Part shown: piece by piece, positions 55,841 to 64,000 of the stretch
How positions within the stretch are numbered: the stretch's first letter is position 1
Layout of the letters: each line of letters opens with the position of its first letter
Origin: Phenylobacterium sp.
Lineage (GTDB): Bacteria; Pseudomonadota; Alphaproteobacteria; Caulobacterales; Caulobacteraceae
Assembly: GCF_016124325.1 (NCBI RefSeq)
Contig: NZ_WGNY01000013.1
Span: 1-64,000 of the forward strand
DNA length: 64,000 bases
Reading direction: 5' to 3'
Notes under the pieces: model-generated
What the model was told of the DNA's origin: nothing
The model's database searches: none
What the model saw: the letters and a program-made list of their open reading frames with translations, nothing else
Position numbers and translations under genes: made by a program

Positions 55841-56398
55841 ATGGGCGGCGCGACGAGTTGGCGAGATGAGGTCGTGGCGCTGATTCCAGCGCTGAGGGCC
55901 TTCGCATGGTCGCTCAGCCACAACGGCTCGGACGCCGACGATCTCGTGCAGGACACCCTGATCAAGGCCTGGTCGAACCGCGAGAAGTTCCAGCCCGGCA
56001 CCAACCTTCGCGCGTGGCTGTTCACGATCCTGCGCAACACCTACTACACCCAGGTCCTGCGCCGCCGCCGCGAGGTGCGCGACGAGACGGGGGAGTACGC
56101 CGCCAGCCTGCAGGCCCCGGCGACCCAGGACTGGGGCATGAACATGCTCGACCTGTGGAGCGCGCTCCAGCGGCTGCCGCCCGAACACCGAGAGGCCCTG
56201 ATCCTGGTGGGCGCAGCGGGGCTTTCCTACGAGGAGGCCGCCGAAATCTGCGGCTGCGCGCTGGGCACCATCAAGAGCCGGGTCAACCGCGGCCGGACTC
56301 GCCTGCTGAAGATCCTCGACGCCGAGGGCGTCACCGAGACGGTGCTCTGGAACAGCGCGGCGCGCCGCCCGCCGTCATCGCGATCGGCCGGGACCTGA
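55841..56398 (+). CDS. EcfG-family (ECF15) general stress sigma factor
   Basis: This 185-residue sigma factor has the ECF15 hallmark sequence: LIPALRAFAWSLSHNGSDAD, then DDLVQDTLIKAW, FQPGTNLRAWLFTILRN, and region 4 EALILVGAAGLSYEEAAEIC with GTIKSRVNRGRTRLL. These match SigT/EcfG-type general stress sigma factors. A matching EcfG promoter lies just upstream. NepR lies convergent and one base away. PhyR, which normally sequesters NepR in stress, is not in this window. Caulobacter has paralogues (SigT, SigU), so this could be the secondary one. Confidence 0.9.
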   Translation: MGGATSWRDEVVALIPALRAFAWSLSHNGSDADDLVQDTLIKAWSNREKFQPGTNLRAWLFTILRNTYYTQVLRRRREVRDETGEYAASLQAPATQDWGMNMLDLWSALQRLPPEHREALILVGAAGLSYEEAAEICGCALGTIKSRVNRGRTRLLKILDAEGVTETVLWNSAARRPPSSRSAGT

Positions 56399-56399
56399 T

Positions 56400-56573
56400 C
56401 TAGCCGTCGCGCGGCTTCGGCGGCGCCTTGCCACAGGGCTCGTCGGCCTGGTCCGACCGTTCGAGCTGCTCGACGGTGGCCTTGAGCGTCGGCGGCGTCT
56501 CGCGCTGTTCCAGGCGCTGGAACATCGCCCTCAACGCGTCGCCGAGGGCGAGCGCGCGCTTGTGTTCGGTCAT
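56400..56573 (-). CDS. nepR: NepR-like anti-sigma factor
   Basis: This 57-residue protein matches NepR, the small helical anti-sigma of EcfG: ALGDALRAMFQRLEQRETPP then LKATVEQLE. It is expected to bind the adjacent sigma factor and be released by PhyR when cells are stressed. It lies convergent to the sigma gene with one base between stops, whereas in Caulobacter nepR and sigT form one operon. GGGGAAC stands ahead of the ATG at 56573. Confidence 0.7.
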   Translation of the reverse strand: MTEHKRALALGDALRAMFQRLEQRETPPTLKATVEQLERSDQADEPCGKAPPKPRDG

Positions 56574-56624
56574 GGCCGTGTTCCCCGACGACCCAAACTG
56601 TACCTTAGCCGGGCGGCGGCCGGC

Positions 56625-56649
56625 GGAACAGCCCACGCGAGCAATCGTT
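56625..56649 (+). promoter_or_regulatory. EcfG-type promoter of the small disordered protein
   Basis: GGAAC (56625-56629), 16 bases, then CGTT (56646-56649) fit the EcfG consensus exactly. The ATG of the next gene (56659) begins 10 bases after the -10 box, so its transcript would be nearly leaderless. Confidence 0.75.
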
Positions 56650-56658
56650 TTCAAGGCC

Positions 56659-56889
56659 ATGACGGAAAACGACAAACCAGCGACGCCGCAGCCGGGCTTG
56701 GCCCCTGGGGGGCACGCCGAAGGCGAGCGCGACGCCTGGAACCGCGAGCGCTATGGCTCGCGCGGCGGCGAGGACAGGGCCGACTACGGCTCGGGCTGGG
56801 ACCGGCGCGGCCACGAGTACGGCGCCGGCCAGGACGAGGAGCCGTCCGCGTCGAAGCACGACGCGGACGAAGGCGAGGCCCCTACTTAG
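56659..56889 (+). CDS. Small hydrophilic protein, likely stress-induced
   Basis: This 76-residue protein is rich in Gly, Asp, Glu, Arg and Tyr (MTENDKPATPQPGLAPGG, WNRERYGSRGGEDRADYGSG). It has no hydrophobic core, so it is probably disordered. The perfect EcfG promoter just upstream suggests induction by general stress, and such proteins resemble desiccation-protection proteins in composition. No family is recognised. Its end overlaps the convergent S15 hydrolase by 8 bases. Confidence 0.65.
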   Translation: MTENDKPATPQPGLAPGGHAEGERDAWNRERYGSRGGEDRADYGSGWDRRGHEYGAGQDEEPSASKHDADEGEAPT

Positions 56890-58636
56890 TCTCCGCCGGA
56901 TAGACCACCGGCAGCACGAGCGCCGTCGGATGGGCCTGGTCCATGTAGACCGAATTGGTCGCCACGCGCGGCTTGGCCGACCCGCCGGGCGCTTCGCCGG
57001 TGTTGGGGTTCACGTCGAAGCGCGGAGCGTTGGACGAGGTGATGTGCAGCGCGATCCGGTGGCCCTTCTCGAAGGTCAGGGCGGTGGGCCACAGGTCGAC
57101 CGTCATCTCCTCGGGCGCGCCGGGGGTCATCAGCTTGATGTCGTCGGGCATGCGCCCGTTGCGGAACCGGGCGCGGATCGGCGCGTCGAGGACCAGGGCC
57201 TCGTAGCCGTCGGGATAGACGTCGACCAGCTTGGCCATGAAGTCGGTGTCGAGGCCGTCGGTGGCGCCGTAGAGCTCGACCTTGACCGGCCCGGCGATGG
57301 TGACGTCGCTCTCCAGCGGCGGGGTGGAGAAGCGCAGGTAGTCCTGGCGCTCGCCCACCTGGCGCTGGTCTTCCGGCCCCCGGTCGAAGGTGAGGTTCGC
57401 CCCGCCGTAGGTGGGCACCGGATTGGCCGGATCGAACCGATAGCTGAGCTTCGAATCCGCCGCCGCCGGCGCCTTGGTGGTCAGGCCGTGGTCGGGGGTC
57501 GGATAGTAGCGGACCTCGCGGTAGGCCGGCGGCCAGTTGGCCGAGACCAGCGCGCGGTTCTTGGCCGAGTAGGCGCCCTTCTCCGCGGAGGCCATCATGA
57601 AATAGCGGACCGGCGGCTCGGACATGATCCCGTTGTCCTGGCCCTTCAGCCAGTAGTCGAACCAGCGGATCTCCTGGTCGCCGCCGAAGACGGCGCGGTC
57701 GCTGCCCGGATACTCCAGGCCGCCCGAGAGCGGGCCGTGGCCGAACGGGCCCATGAGGAGCTTCTGGTTGCCCCGCGCGCCCTTGGACCCGTGGTTCTGC
57801 AGGAACTCGAAGTTCTCGACCGTGCCGCCGTTGAAGATGTCGTACCAGCCGCCGACGTGGAAGATCGGGATCTGGATGTACTTGCGGTTGGCCGAGACCG
57901 AGACGCGGGCCCAGTCCACGTCGTCGAGGGCGCGGCGGCGCACCTGGTCGAGCACCTCCTGCGAGGTCCCCTGCTGGCTGAGCCAGCCGATGGTGTCCTT
58001 GTCCTTCAGGACGCCGCCCGGATAGCTGTAGGTCAGCCGATCGGCCGGATTGACCACGATGTAGGCCGCCTTCAGGTGCGGCGGCGCGGCCATGGCCGCG
58101 GCCATCGAGGTGATGCCGAGGGCCGAGCCGCCGGTCATTCCCACCTTGCCGTTGCTCCAGGGCTGGGTGGCGGCCCATTCCACGGCGTCGAAGCCGTCGT
58201 CGATGTCGTTCTCGAAGGCGGCGTAGAAGCCCTGCGAGCGACCCTTGCCGCGCACGTCCTGGAGGACGAAGACATAGCCCGCGTCGGTGTAGCGCTTGGC
58301 CTGTTCGACATAGCGCTGGCGGTTCTTGGAGCCGTCGGGATCGTTCTGTTTGTCGATCCGGCCGTCCTTCAGATAGGGCGTGCGCGACAGCACCACCGGC
58401 CAGGGCCCCGCGCCCGTCGGCTTGAAGACGTTGGCGGCGAGCTTCACGCCGTCGCGCGTGGTCATGTATTCCTCGACCGCGCCGGGCGGCAGGCCGGGCC
58501 AGTCGGGCGCCTTCTTGGCGGCCGCAGCCAGCACGGCCCCGGTCGTCTGGGCGCCGGCGGGCGCCGCGCCGAAGATGAGAACCAGCGCCGCCGAAGCCAG
58601 CGCGAGCCTGCGCATGCCAGTCATTTGGCCAACCAT
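56882..58636 (-). CDS. Exported CocE/NonD (S15) family hydrolase
   Basis: This 584-residue protein has a signal peptide (RRLALASAALVLIFGAAPAGA). The S15/CocE fold has the serine in GMTGGSALGITSM, a catalytic Asp in the DRAVFGGDQEIRWFDYW region and His in GPFGHGPLSGG. A C-terminal jelly-roll domain (VTIAGPVKVELYGATDGLDT) follows. Related enzymes are X-Pro dipeptidyl-peptidases, cocaine esterases and glutaryl-7-ACA acylases; the substrate is unknown. The ATG at 58636 is supported by GGGAGGG 10 bases upstream. A GTG 18 bases earlier is less likely. Confidence 0.88.
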   Translation of the reverse strand: MVGQMTGMRRLALASAALVLIFGAAPAGAQTTGAVLAAAAKKAPDWPGLPPGAVEEYMTTRDGVKLAANVFKPTGAGPWPVVLSRTPYLKDGRIDKQNDPDGSKNRQRYVEQAKRYTDAGYVFVLQDVRGKGRSQGFYAAFENDIDDGFDAVEWAATQPWSNGKVGMTGGSALGITSMAAAMAAPPHLKAAYIVVNPADRLTYSYPGGVLKDKDTIGWLSQQGTSQEVLDQVRRRALDDVDWARVSVSANRKYIQIPIFHVGGWYDIFNGGTVENFEFLQNHGSKGARGNQKLLMGPFGHGPLSGGLEYPGSDRAVFGGDQEIRWFDYWLKGQDNGIMSEPPVRYFMMASAEKGAYSAKNRALVSANWPPAYREVRYYPTPDHGLTTKAPAAADSKLSYRFDPANPVPTYGGANLTFDRGPEDQRQVGERQDYLRFSTPPLESDVTIAGPVKVELYGATDGLDTDFMAKLVDVYPDGYEALVLDAPIRARFRNGRMPDDIKLMTPGAPEEMTVDLWPTALTFEKGHRIALHITSSNAPRFDVNPNTGEAPGGSAKPRVATNSVYMDQAHPTALVLPVVYPAETK

Positions 58637-58753
58637 CTCGAATATCCCTCCCACGGGTCTTCGCGCCCGCCGAACCGCGTCGATGGCGCCATCTAAGCAC
58701 GGCGGGGCGCCGCCGTCCTTTCCGCGCCGAAACGCGGCGGCTAGAATCCGCGG

Positions 58754-59980
58754 ATGGACCTAGCCCACGCCGAAGCCCTGGACGCCGCCGACACCCTGGC
58801 GGGCTTCCGTGACGCTTTCGAGCTGCCCCAGGGGCTGATCTACCTGGACGGCAACTCGCTGGGGCCCCTGCCCCGCGCCACGGCGCCGCGCCTCGATGCG
58901 CTGGTGCGCCGCGAGTGGGGCGAGAAGCTGATCACCAGCTGGAACGGCGCGGGCTGGATCGAGGCGCCGGAGCGGGTCGGCGGCAAGATCGCCCGGCTGA
59001 TCGGGGCGAAGGCCGGCGAGGTCGTGGCGGCCGACTCCACCTCGACCAACCTGTTCAAGGTGGCGGCGGGGGCGCTGTCGCTGCGGCCCGGGCGGCGGAC
59101 CATCGTCACCGAGCGGGGCAACTTCCACACCGACATCTATGTGCTGGAGGGGCTGTGCGCCGTGGCCGGCGCGACGTTGAAGGTGGTCGAGCCCGACGAG
59201 GTGCTGGCGGCGATCGACGACGACACGGCGGCCGTCGTCCTGACCCACGTCCACTACAAGACCGCGCGGCGCTGGGACATGGCGGGCGTGACGGCGGCGG
59301 CGCACGCCAGGGGCGCGCTGGCGATCTGGGACCTCAGCCACACCACCGGGGCGCTGGCGGTCGACCTCCATGCGGCCCGGGCCGATCTGGCGGTGGGCTG
59401 CGGCTACAAGTACCTGAACGGCGGTCCGGGCGCGCCGGCCTTCCTGTTCGTGGCGGAGCGGCACCAGGGCGCGATCGCCCAGCCCCTGTCGGGCTGGATG
59501 GGCCATGCCGCTCCCTTCGCGTTCGAGGACAGCTACCGCCCGGCGGGCGACATCCGGCGGCTGCTGTGCGGCACGCCGCCGATCCTGGGGCTGGCGGCGC
59601 TGGAGGCCGGCGTGGACCTGCAGCTGCAGGCCGACCCGAAGGCCGTCGAGGCCAAGGGCCTGGCGCTGTGCGACCTGTTCATCCGCCTGACGGAGGCGCG
59701 CTGCGCGGGCCACGGCCTGGAGCTGGTGGGGCCGCGGGAGGCGGACGCGCGCGGCCTGCACGTCTCGTTCGCCCATCCGGACGCCTACGCCATCGTCCAG
59801 GCGCTGATCGCGCGCGGCGTGGTCGGCGACTTCCGCGATCCGGACGTGGCGCGCTTCGGCTTCTCGCCGCTGTACCTGCGCTTCGCCGACGTCTGGGACG
59901 CCGTGGAGATCCTGCGCGAGGTGATGGCGGCGCGCGCGTTCGACACGCCGGAGTTCCGGTCGAGGGCCGCCGTAACGTGA
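58754..59980 (+). CDS. kynU: Kynureninase
   Basis: KynU is a PLP-dependent enzyme that cleaves kynurenine to anthranilate and alanine in tryptophan breakdown. The 408-residue protein has YLDGNSLGPLP, DSTSTNLFKVA, IWDLSHTTGALAVDL (PLP Asp) and the Schiff-base lysine in GCGYKYLNGGPGAP. It stands alone with no kynA or kynB beside it. It is divergent from the S15 hydrolase. Confidence 0.95.
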   Translation: MDLAHAEALDAADTLAGFRDAFELPQGLIYLDGNSLGPLPRATAPRLDALVRREWGEKLITSWNGAGWIEAPERVGGKIARLIGAKAGEVVAADSTSTNLFKVAAGALSLRPGRRTIVTERGNFHTDIYVLEGLCAVAGATLKVVEPDEVLAAIDDDTAAVVLTHVHYKTARRWDMAGVTAAAHARGALAIWDLSHTTGALAVDLHAARADLAVGCGYKYLNGGPGAPAFLFVAERHQGAIAQPLSGWMGHAAPFAFEDSYRPAGDIRRLLCGTPPILGLAALEAGVDLQLQADPKAVEAKGLALCDLFIRLTEARCAGHGLELVGPREADARGLHVSFAHPDAYAIVQALIARGVVGDFRDPDVARFGFSPLYLRFADVWDAVEILREVMAARAFDTPEFRSRAAVT

Positions 59981-60068
59981 CCCCCGGTTGGCGCGCCGCG
60001 CGGCATTCGATAGCCTTCAAAGCTTCAGCGGGCGGCCACAAGCCCGCGGCAGGAAACCCAAGGGCGGC

Positions 60069-61628
60069 ATGACCGACGAACCGATCCAAATCCTCACCGA
60101 CATCCCGCGCGTGCACGGCCAGGCCCGCGGGGGCCACGTGGCCGTGAGCTTCGAGGGACGCGACCTGACCTACGCCGAGCTGGAGCGCCGCTCGGACCGG
60201 GTGGCGGCCTTCCTGCAGGACCTGGGCGTGAAGCCGGGCGACCGGGTCGCGTGGCTGGGCCGGCCGACCGAGAGCTGGTTCGAGATTTTCTTCGGCGTGG
60301 CCAAGGCGCGCGCCTGCTTCGCGCCGATCAACTCGCGGCTGGCGGTTCCGGAGGTGGCGTTCATCCTCCAGGACTCCGGGGCGAACGTGTTCTTCGTGAG
60401 TCCCGAGTTCATGGCCGCGGCCGAACAGGTGGTGGCCCAGGTGGATCGCCCGATCGAGCTGATCGAGGTGGGCGGGCCCGATCCCGACGCCACCCGCTAC
60501 GCCGCCCTGCGCGAGGCGGCCGGCGCGCCCCGGCCGGAGACGCCCGAGCCGGACGACGACGTGCTGCAGCTCTACACCTCGGGCACGACCGGCCTGCCCA
60601 AGGGCGTACGGCTCTCCAACCGCAACTATTCGGCCTTCCTGATGCTGCGGACCCGGGTGGAGGGCTTCGACTACGGCCCGGACGACACCGTGCTGATCCT
60701 GATGCCCATGTTCCACGTGGCGGGCACCAACATCAGCTTCTCGGGCCTGGCGGCCGGCGGGCGGCTGGTGCTGCAGGCCGAGTTCAGCCCCCCGGCGGTG
60801 CTGCAGGCGATGGAGGCCGAGAAGGTGGCCCACGTCTTCCTGGCGCCGGTGATGATCAACGCCCTGCTGCAGACGCCGGGCGTGGAGAAGGTCGACTACT
60901 CGACGCTGCGGACCATCTCGTACGGCGCCTCGCCGATCTCGGAGGCGGTGCTGAAGAAGGCCACCGAGACCTTCGGCTGCGGCTTCATCCAGTTCTACGG
61001 CATGACCGAGACGACCGGCGCCGGCACGACGCTGGCGCCCGGCGACCACCAGGGCGAACTGATGCGCGCCTGCGGGCGCTCGTGGGTGACGCTGGAGACG
61101 CGGATCGCCGACGAGGACGGCAACACCCTGCCCGCCGGCGAGATCGGCGAGATCGAGATCCGCGGGCCGATCGTGATGGCCGGCTACTGGAACCGCCCGG
61201 AGGCCACAGCCGAGACGATCCGCCCCGACGGCTGGCTGCGCACGGGCGACGCCGGCTACCGCAACGAGGACGGCTTCTTCTTCGTCCACGACCGGGTGAA
61301 GGACATGATCGTTTCGGGCGGCGAGAACGTCTATCCGGCCGAGGTGGAGAACGCGATCCTGGGCTGCCCCGGCGTGGCCGACGCCGCCGTGATCGGCGTG
61401 CCGGACGACAAGTGGGGCGAGGCGGTGAAGGCCATCGTGGTGCCCGCGCCGGGCCAGCGCCCGGACCCCGCCGACGTCATCGCCTGGGCCCGTCAGCGGA
61501 TCGCCGGCTACAAGGCGCCCAAGTCGGTCGACTTCATCGACGCCCTGCCGCGGAACCCGTCCGGCAAGGTGCTGCGCCGCGAACTGCGCAAGCCGTACTG
61601 GGAAGGGCGCGACCGGAAGGTCGGTTAG
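60069..61628 (+). CDS. Acyl-CoA synthetase (AMP-forming)
   Basis: This 519-residue ANL-family ligase has the AMP-binding signature LYTSGTTGLPKGVRLSN, GMTETTGAGTTL, the hinge DGWLRTGDAGYRNEDGFF and the catalytic lysine in NPSGKVLRREL near the end. It probably activates a fatty or aryl acid as its CoA ester. Its place next to kynU (89 bases after the kynureninase) might suggest an anthranilate-type acid, but this is only inference. Confidence 0.88.
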   Translation: MTDEPIQILTDIPRVHGQARGGHVAVSFEGRDLTYAELERRSDRVAAFLQDLGVKPGDRVAWLGRPTESWFEIFFGVAKARACFAPINSRLAVPEVAFILQDSGANVFFVSPEFMAAAEQVVAQVDRPIELIEVGGPDPDATRYAALREAAGAPRPETPEPDDDVLQLYTSGTTGLPKGVRLSNRNYSAFLMLRTRVEGFDYGPDDTVLILMPMFHVAGTNISFSGLAAGGRLVLQAEFSPPAVLQAMEAEKVAHVFLAPVMINALLQTPGVEKVDYSTLRTISYGASPISEAVLKKATETFGCGFIQFYGMTETTGAGTTLAPGDHQGELMRACGRSWVTLETRIADEDGNTLPAGEIGEIEIRGPIVMAGYWNRPEATAETIRPDGWLRTGDAGYRNEDGFFFVHDRVKDMIVSGGENVYPAEVENAILGCPGVADAAVIGVPDDKWGEAVKAIVVPAPGQRPDPADVIAWARQRIAGYKAPKSVDFIDALPRNPSGKVLRRELRKPYWEGRDRKVG

Positions 61629-61679
61629 AGCCCGTCAGGGTGAAGTGGACGCCGGTTCGCCCGCCCGGACGGGAAGGCT

Positions 61680-63134
61680 CTAGGGCCCTGCCGCGACCTG
61701 ACCCTCGCGGTCCAGCGGCTCGGGGCGCGGCCGGGGCCGCAGGCGCAGGCGCAGCAGGCTGACGGCCGTCGCGACCAGACCCAGAGCCGCGGCGACCGCC
61801 ATGGCCGCCGACGTCGTCTTCGGCCCGCCCACGTGGAAGAAGATCGCCGTGGTCACCGCCCCCACGGTCTGGCCGACCAGCCGGGCCGTGGCCAGGGCGC
61901 CGCCGGCCGCGCCGCTGCGGTTCAGCGGCGCCGAGGTGATCATCGCCCGGTTGTTGGGGGCCTGGAACGTGCCGAAGCCGAGGCCGCAGAGCGCCATCCG
62001 CCAGATGATGTCGAGGTCGCTCGCGCCGGGCCGGACCAGCGACAGGGCCAGCAGGCCCGCGCTCAGCAGCGCCAGCCCCACCCCGCCCAGCGCGCCGGCG
62101 CGGTAGCGGTCGGCGAGCCGGCCGGCGATCGGGGCGGCGATCCCGACCGCGATCGGCCAGGGGGTCATCAGGAGCCCCGTCTCCACCGCCGTGCGGCCCA
62201 GGACCGACTGCAGGTAGAAGGGCAGGCTCACGAAGGCCATCATCTGGGCGGTGAACGAGACCACCGAGGTGGCCACCGACAGGCCGAAGATGGGGATGCG
62301 CATCAGATCGAGCGGCACCAGAGGCGCCGGTTGCCGGACCGTGCGCCGCACCAGCAGGACCGCGGCCGCTAGACCCACGGCCAGTTTGACGAGCCCGGGG
62401 CCCAGGGAGTCGCGGGCCACGTTCTCGGCCCCCAGGATGATGAGGCCGAAGGCGAGGCCGTTGAGAACCGCCGCGATCCAGTCGAACGGATGGTCGGAGC
62501 GTTCGGTGTGCGGCAGGGCGCGGCTGGCGATGGCGATGGCCACGACGCCGATGGGCACGTTGATCGCGAACAGCCACTCCCACGAGGCCGTGGCCAGGAT
62601 GCCCGAGGCCACCGTCGGGCCGATGGCGGCGGAGATCGAGATGACCAGGGCGTTCAGCCCGATGCCGCGCCCCACGAGGCGCTTCGGATAGGTGAAGCGC
62701 ACGAGGGCGGCGTTGATGCTCATGATGCCGCCCGCGCCCAGGCCCTGGAACACCCGCGCGGCCGTCAGCTCGGCCAGGGTGTGCGACAGGGCGCAGCCCA
62801 GCGACCCGAGGGTGAAGACGGCGAGGCCCGCCAGATAGACGCGCCGATAGCCCAGCCGGTCGCCGAGGGCGGCCAGGGGCAGCAGGGTGACGGTGATGGC
62901 CAGCTGGTAGGCGTTGACCACCCAGATCGACGAGGCGGGGCTGGCCCGAAGCTCGGCGGCGATGGTCGGCAGGGCGACGTTGGCGATCGCCCCATCCAGC
63001 ACCGACATGGTCATGGCCATCCAGATGGCCAGGATCGACCAGTAGCGCCGCGGGGTCGGCAGGCCGTCGGGCTGGCCGATCGGCGGGCCTGGACTGGCGC
63101 CAGGGACGGGAGCGGCCGAGGCCGTGTCGGTCAT
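61680..63134 (-). CDS. MFS drug exporter, DHA2 (14-helix) family
   Basis: This 484-residue transporter has about 14 helices. The EmrB/QacA signature MSVLDGAIANVALPTIAAEL is followed by LGDRLGYRRVYLAG (motif A) and RVFQGLGAGGIMSINAAL (motif B), with ISAAIGPTVASGIL near motif C. It probably exports drugs or toxic metabolites by proton antiport. The ATG at 63134 is preferred to an upstream TTG. No adaptor (EmrA) gene is adjacent. Confidence 0.9.
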   Translation of the reverse strand: MTDTASAAPVPGASPGPPIGQPDGLPTPRRYWSILAIWMAMTMSVLDGAIANVALPTIAAELRASPASSIWVVNAYQLAITVTLLPLAALGDRLGYRRVYLAGLAVFTLGSLGCALSHTLAELTAARVFQGLGAGGIMSINAALVRFTYPKRLVGRGIGLNALVISISAAIGPTVASGILATASWEWLFAINVPIGVVAIAIASRALPHTERSDHPFDWIAAVLNGLAFGLIILGAENVARDSLGPGLVKLAVGLAAAVLLVRRTVRQPAPLVPLDLMRIPIFGLSVATSVVSFTAQMMAFVSLPFYLQSVLGRTAVETGLLMTPWPIAVGIAAPIAGRLADRYRAGALGGVGLALLSAGLLALSLVRPGASDLDIIWRMALCGLGFGTFQAPNNRAMITSAPLNRSGAAGGALATARLVGQTVGAVTTAIFFHVGGPKTTSAAMAVAAALGLVATAVSLLRLRLRPRPRPEPLDREGQVAAGP

Positions 63135-63196
63135 GGCCGACAAACGCCTCAGCGCGCCCCCGGTGGCAAGCCCCTATCGGCGGGCGTGGAGGCCGA

Positions 63197-63808
63197 TCAG
63201 GCGGCGGTCGCGCTGGGGCGGGCCTTCACCCGGGCGAACCACTCGTTCACGCGCTTGAACTTGGGGTCCAGCGGCTGGCCGATCATGCCGCCGAACTCGA
63301 TGAAGGCGAACAGCAGGATGTCGGCCAGGGTGAAGCGGTCGCCCGCCAGCCAGGGGCCCTTCATGTTGGCCTCGATCCACTCGACGCCGTCCTGGGCCAC
63401 CGCCTTGAGGCCGGGCGCGGCTTCGGGCACGCAGCGCATGCGGCTCTGGAACATCGGCAGGCCCTCGGCGTAGCGGAAGCCGTTGGCCATGGGCTCGGCC
63501 ACCTTGATGTCGGCCCGGCGCGTCCACATGCGGGTCTCGGCGCGCTCTTCCGGCGTCGTCCCGATCAGCGGCGGGTTGGGATGCTTCTCCTCGATGTATT
63601 CGCAGATCGCGGTGATCTCGCCCAGGCAGCTGCCGTCATCCAGCTCCAGGGCCGGCGACTGGCCCGAGGGATTGAACCTCGTGTAGGGCTCGCGCCGGTT
63701 CTCGCCGCCGCGGAGATCGAGCTCCACCTTGTCGAGCTTCAGGCCCTTCTCCGCGAGGAACATGGTGACGACCCGCGGATTGGGACCGATGGAGGTGTAG
63801 AGCTTCAT
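63197..63808 (-). CDS. Glutathione S-transferase family protein
   Basis: This 203-residue protein has an N-terminal thioredoxin fold (KLYTSIGPNPRVVTMFLAEK, then NPSGQSPALELDDGSCLGE with the cis-Pro and the ESxAI-like turn) and an all-helical C-terminal domain ending in LAGDRFTLADILLFAFIEF. The start-proximal serine in TSIGPN could activate glutathione. The class is not resolved. GGGGAGA precedes the ATG at 63808. Confidence 0.88.
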   Translation of the reverse strand: MKLYTSIGPNPRVVTMFLAEKGLKLDKVELDLRGGENRREPYTRFNPSGQSPALELDDGSCLGEITAICEYIEEKHPNPPLIGTTPEERAETRMWTRRADIKVAEPMANGFRYAEGLPMFQSRMRCVPEAAPGLKAVAQDGVEWIEANMKGPWLAGDRFTLADILLFAFIEFGGMIGQPLDPKFKRVNEWFARVKARPSATAA

Positions 63809-63909
63809 GGACGTCTCCCCGGGGCGGTCTCTGAATCTTGATCAGCCCGCCGGCCGCCCGCCGGCCAAAAGCTGGAATCACCCGGCCGATAGGCGTATAA
63901 CGTCGCGCC

Positions 63910-64000
63910 ATGCAAGAGCGCAGTTTCCGCCAGGATCTGACGGGCTCGGATGAGAGCCTCGAAGACCTTCTGGCGCGCCTGAAGGCTCAGCCGATGCGGC
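63910..64000 (+). CDS. Start of an unidentified gene, cut by the right edge
   Basis: An ATG at 63910 opens a frame that continues past the window end (MQERSFRQDLTGSDESLEDL onwards). Thirty residues are visible, charged and helical, with no signal peptide. This is too little to assign a family. The gene is divergent from the glutathione S-transferase. Confidence 0.4.
   Translation, partial: MQERSFRQDLTGSDESLEDLLARLKAQPMR

Overview
This is a GC-rich (about 70%) chromosomal window from an alphaproteobacterium. It is most likely a member of the Caulobacterales near Caulobacter or Phenylobacterium. The supporting signs are the pyrE-pdxJ-acpS, lepB-rnc-era and recO/parC core genes, a single bifunctional spoT next to rpoZ, an EcfG/NepR general-stress pair with GGAAC-N16-CGTT promoters, a PEPxxWA-type sorting tail, and a promoter matching the Caulobacter housekeeping consensus. 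Species cannot be fixed from the sequence alone.

Layout, left to right. 0-4 kb: parC (runs off the left edge), a small leader ORF plus terminator ahead of a 147-residue protein, a membrane protein that looks frameshifted at its last codons, and recO. 4-12 kb: a block that separates recO from era, holding a sigma factor coupled to a Ser/Thr kinase, a PEP-CTERM exported protein, an arylamine N-acetyltransferase, a Tat-exported M28-like protein and a serine hydrolase. 12-14.4 kb: era, rnc, lepB. 14.5-18 kb: a second interrupting block (EamA exporter, SnoaL-like protein, an MgtC/DUF4010-type membrane protein that apparently starts at AUC, a small hydrolase and a secreted protein). 18-23.8 kb: acpS, pdxJ, pyrE, a divergent class III nucleotidyl-cyclase-like gene, spoT and rpoZ. 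24-32 kb: two amidohydrolases, folK, a NYN nuclease overlapping a family 5 uracil-DNA glycosylase, and an M20 peptidase. 32-39.8 kb: smpB, dapA, a soluble lytic transglycosylase, and a TetR-controlled metal-chelate-type ABC importer. 39.8-47 kb: two rRNA-type methyltransferases, an AhpD-like protein, hrpB, an amino-acid permease and a metallo-hydrolase. 47-53 kb: a two-component system followed by a MacAB-type export system whose adaptor carries an extra Spy/CpxP-like insert. 53-57 kb: a stress cluster with a KGG protein, an EgtB-EgtD fusion for ergothioneine synthesis, an EcfG sigma factor, a convergent NepR-like anti-sigma factor and a small disordered protein, two of which carry clear EcfG promoters. 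57-64 kb: S15 hydrolase, kynureninase, acyl-CoA ligase, MFS exporter, glutathione S-transferase and the start of one more gene.

Genes are tightly packed. Many same-strand neighbours overlap by ATGA or GTGA, which suggests translational coupling (rnc-era, pyrE-pdxJ, the ABC importer, the methyltransferase pair, the two-component pair and the MacAB genes). Several convergent pairs share a CTAG tetranucleotide as both stop codons. No tRNA, rRNA, CRISPR array, insertion sequence or prophage was recognised. Mobile or repetitive signals are limited to small palindromic repeat elements in intergenic gaps.
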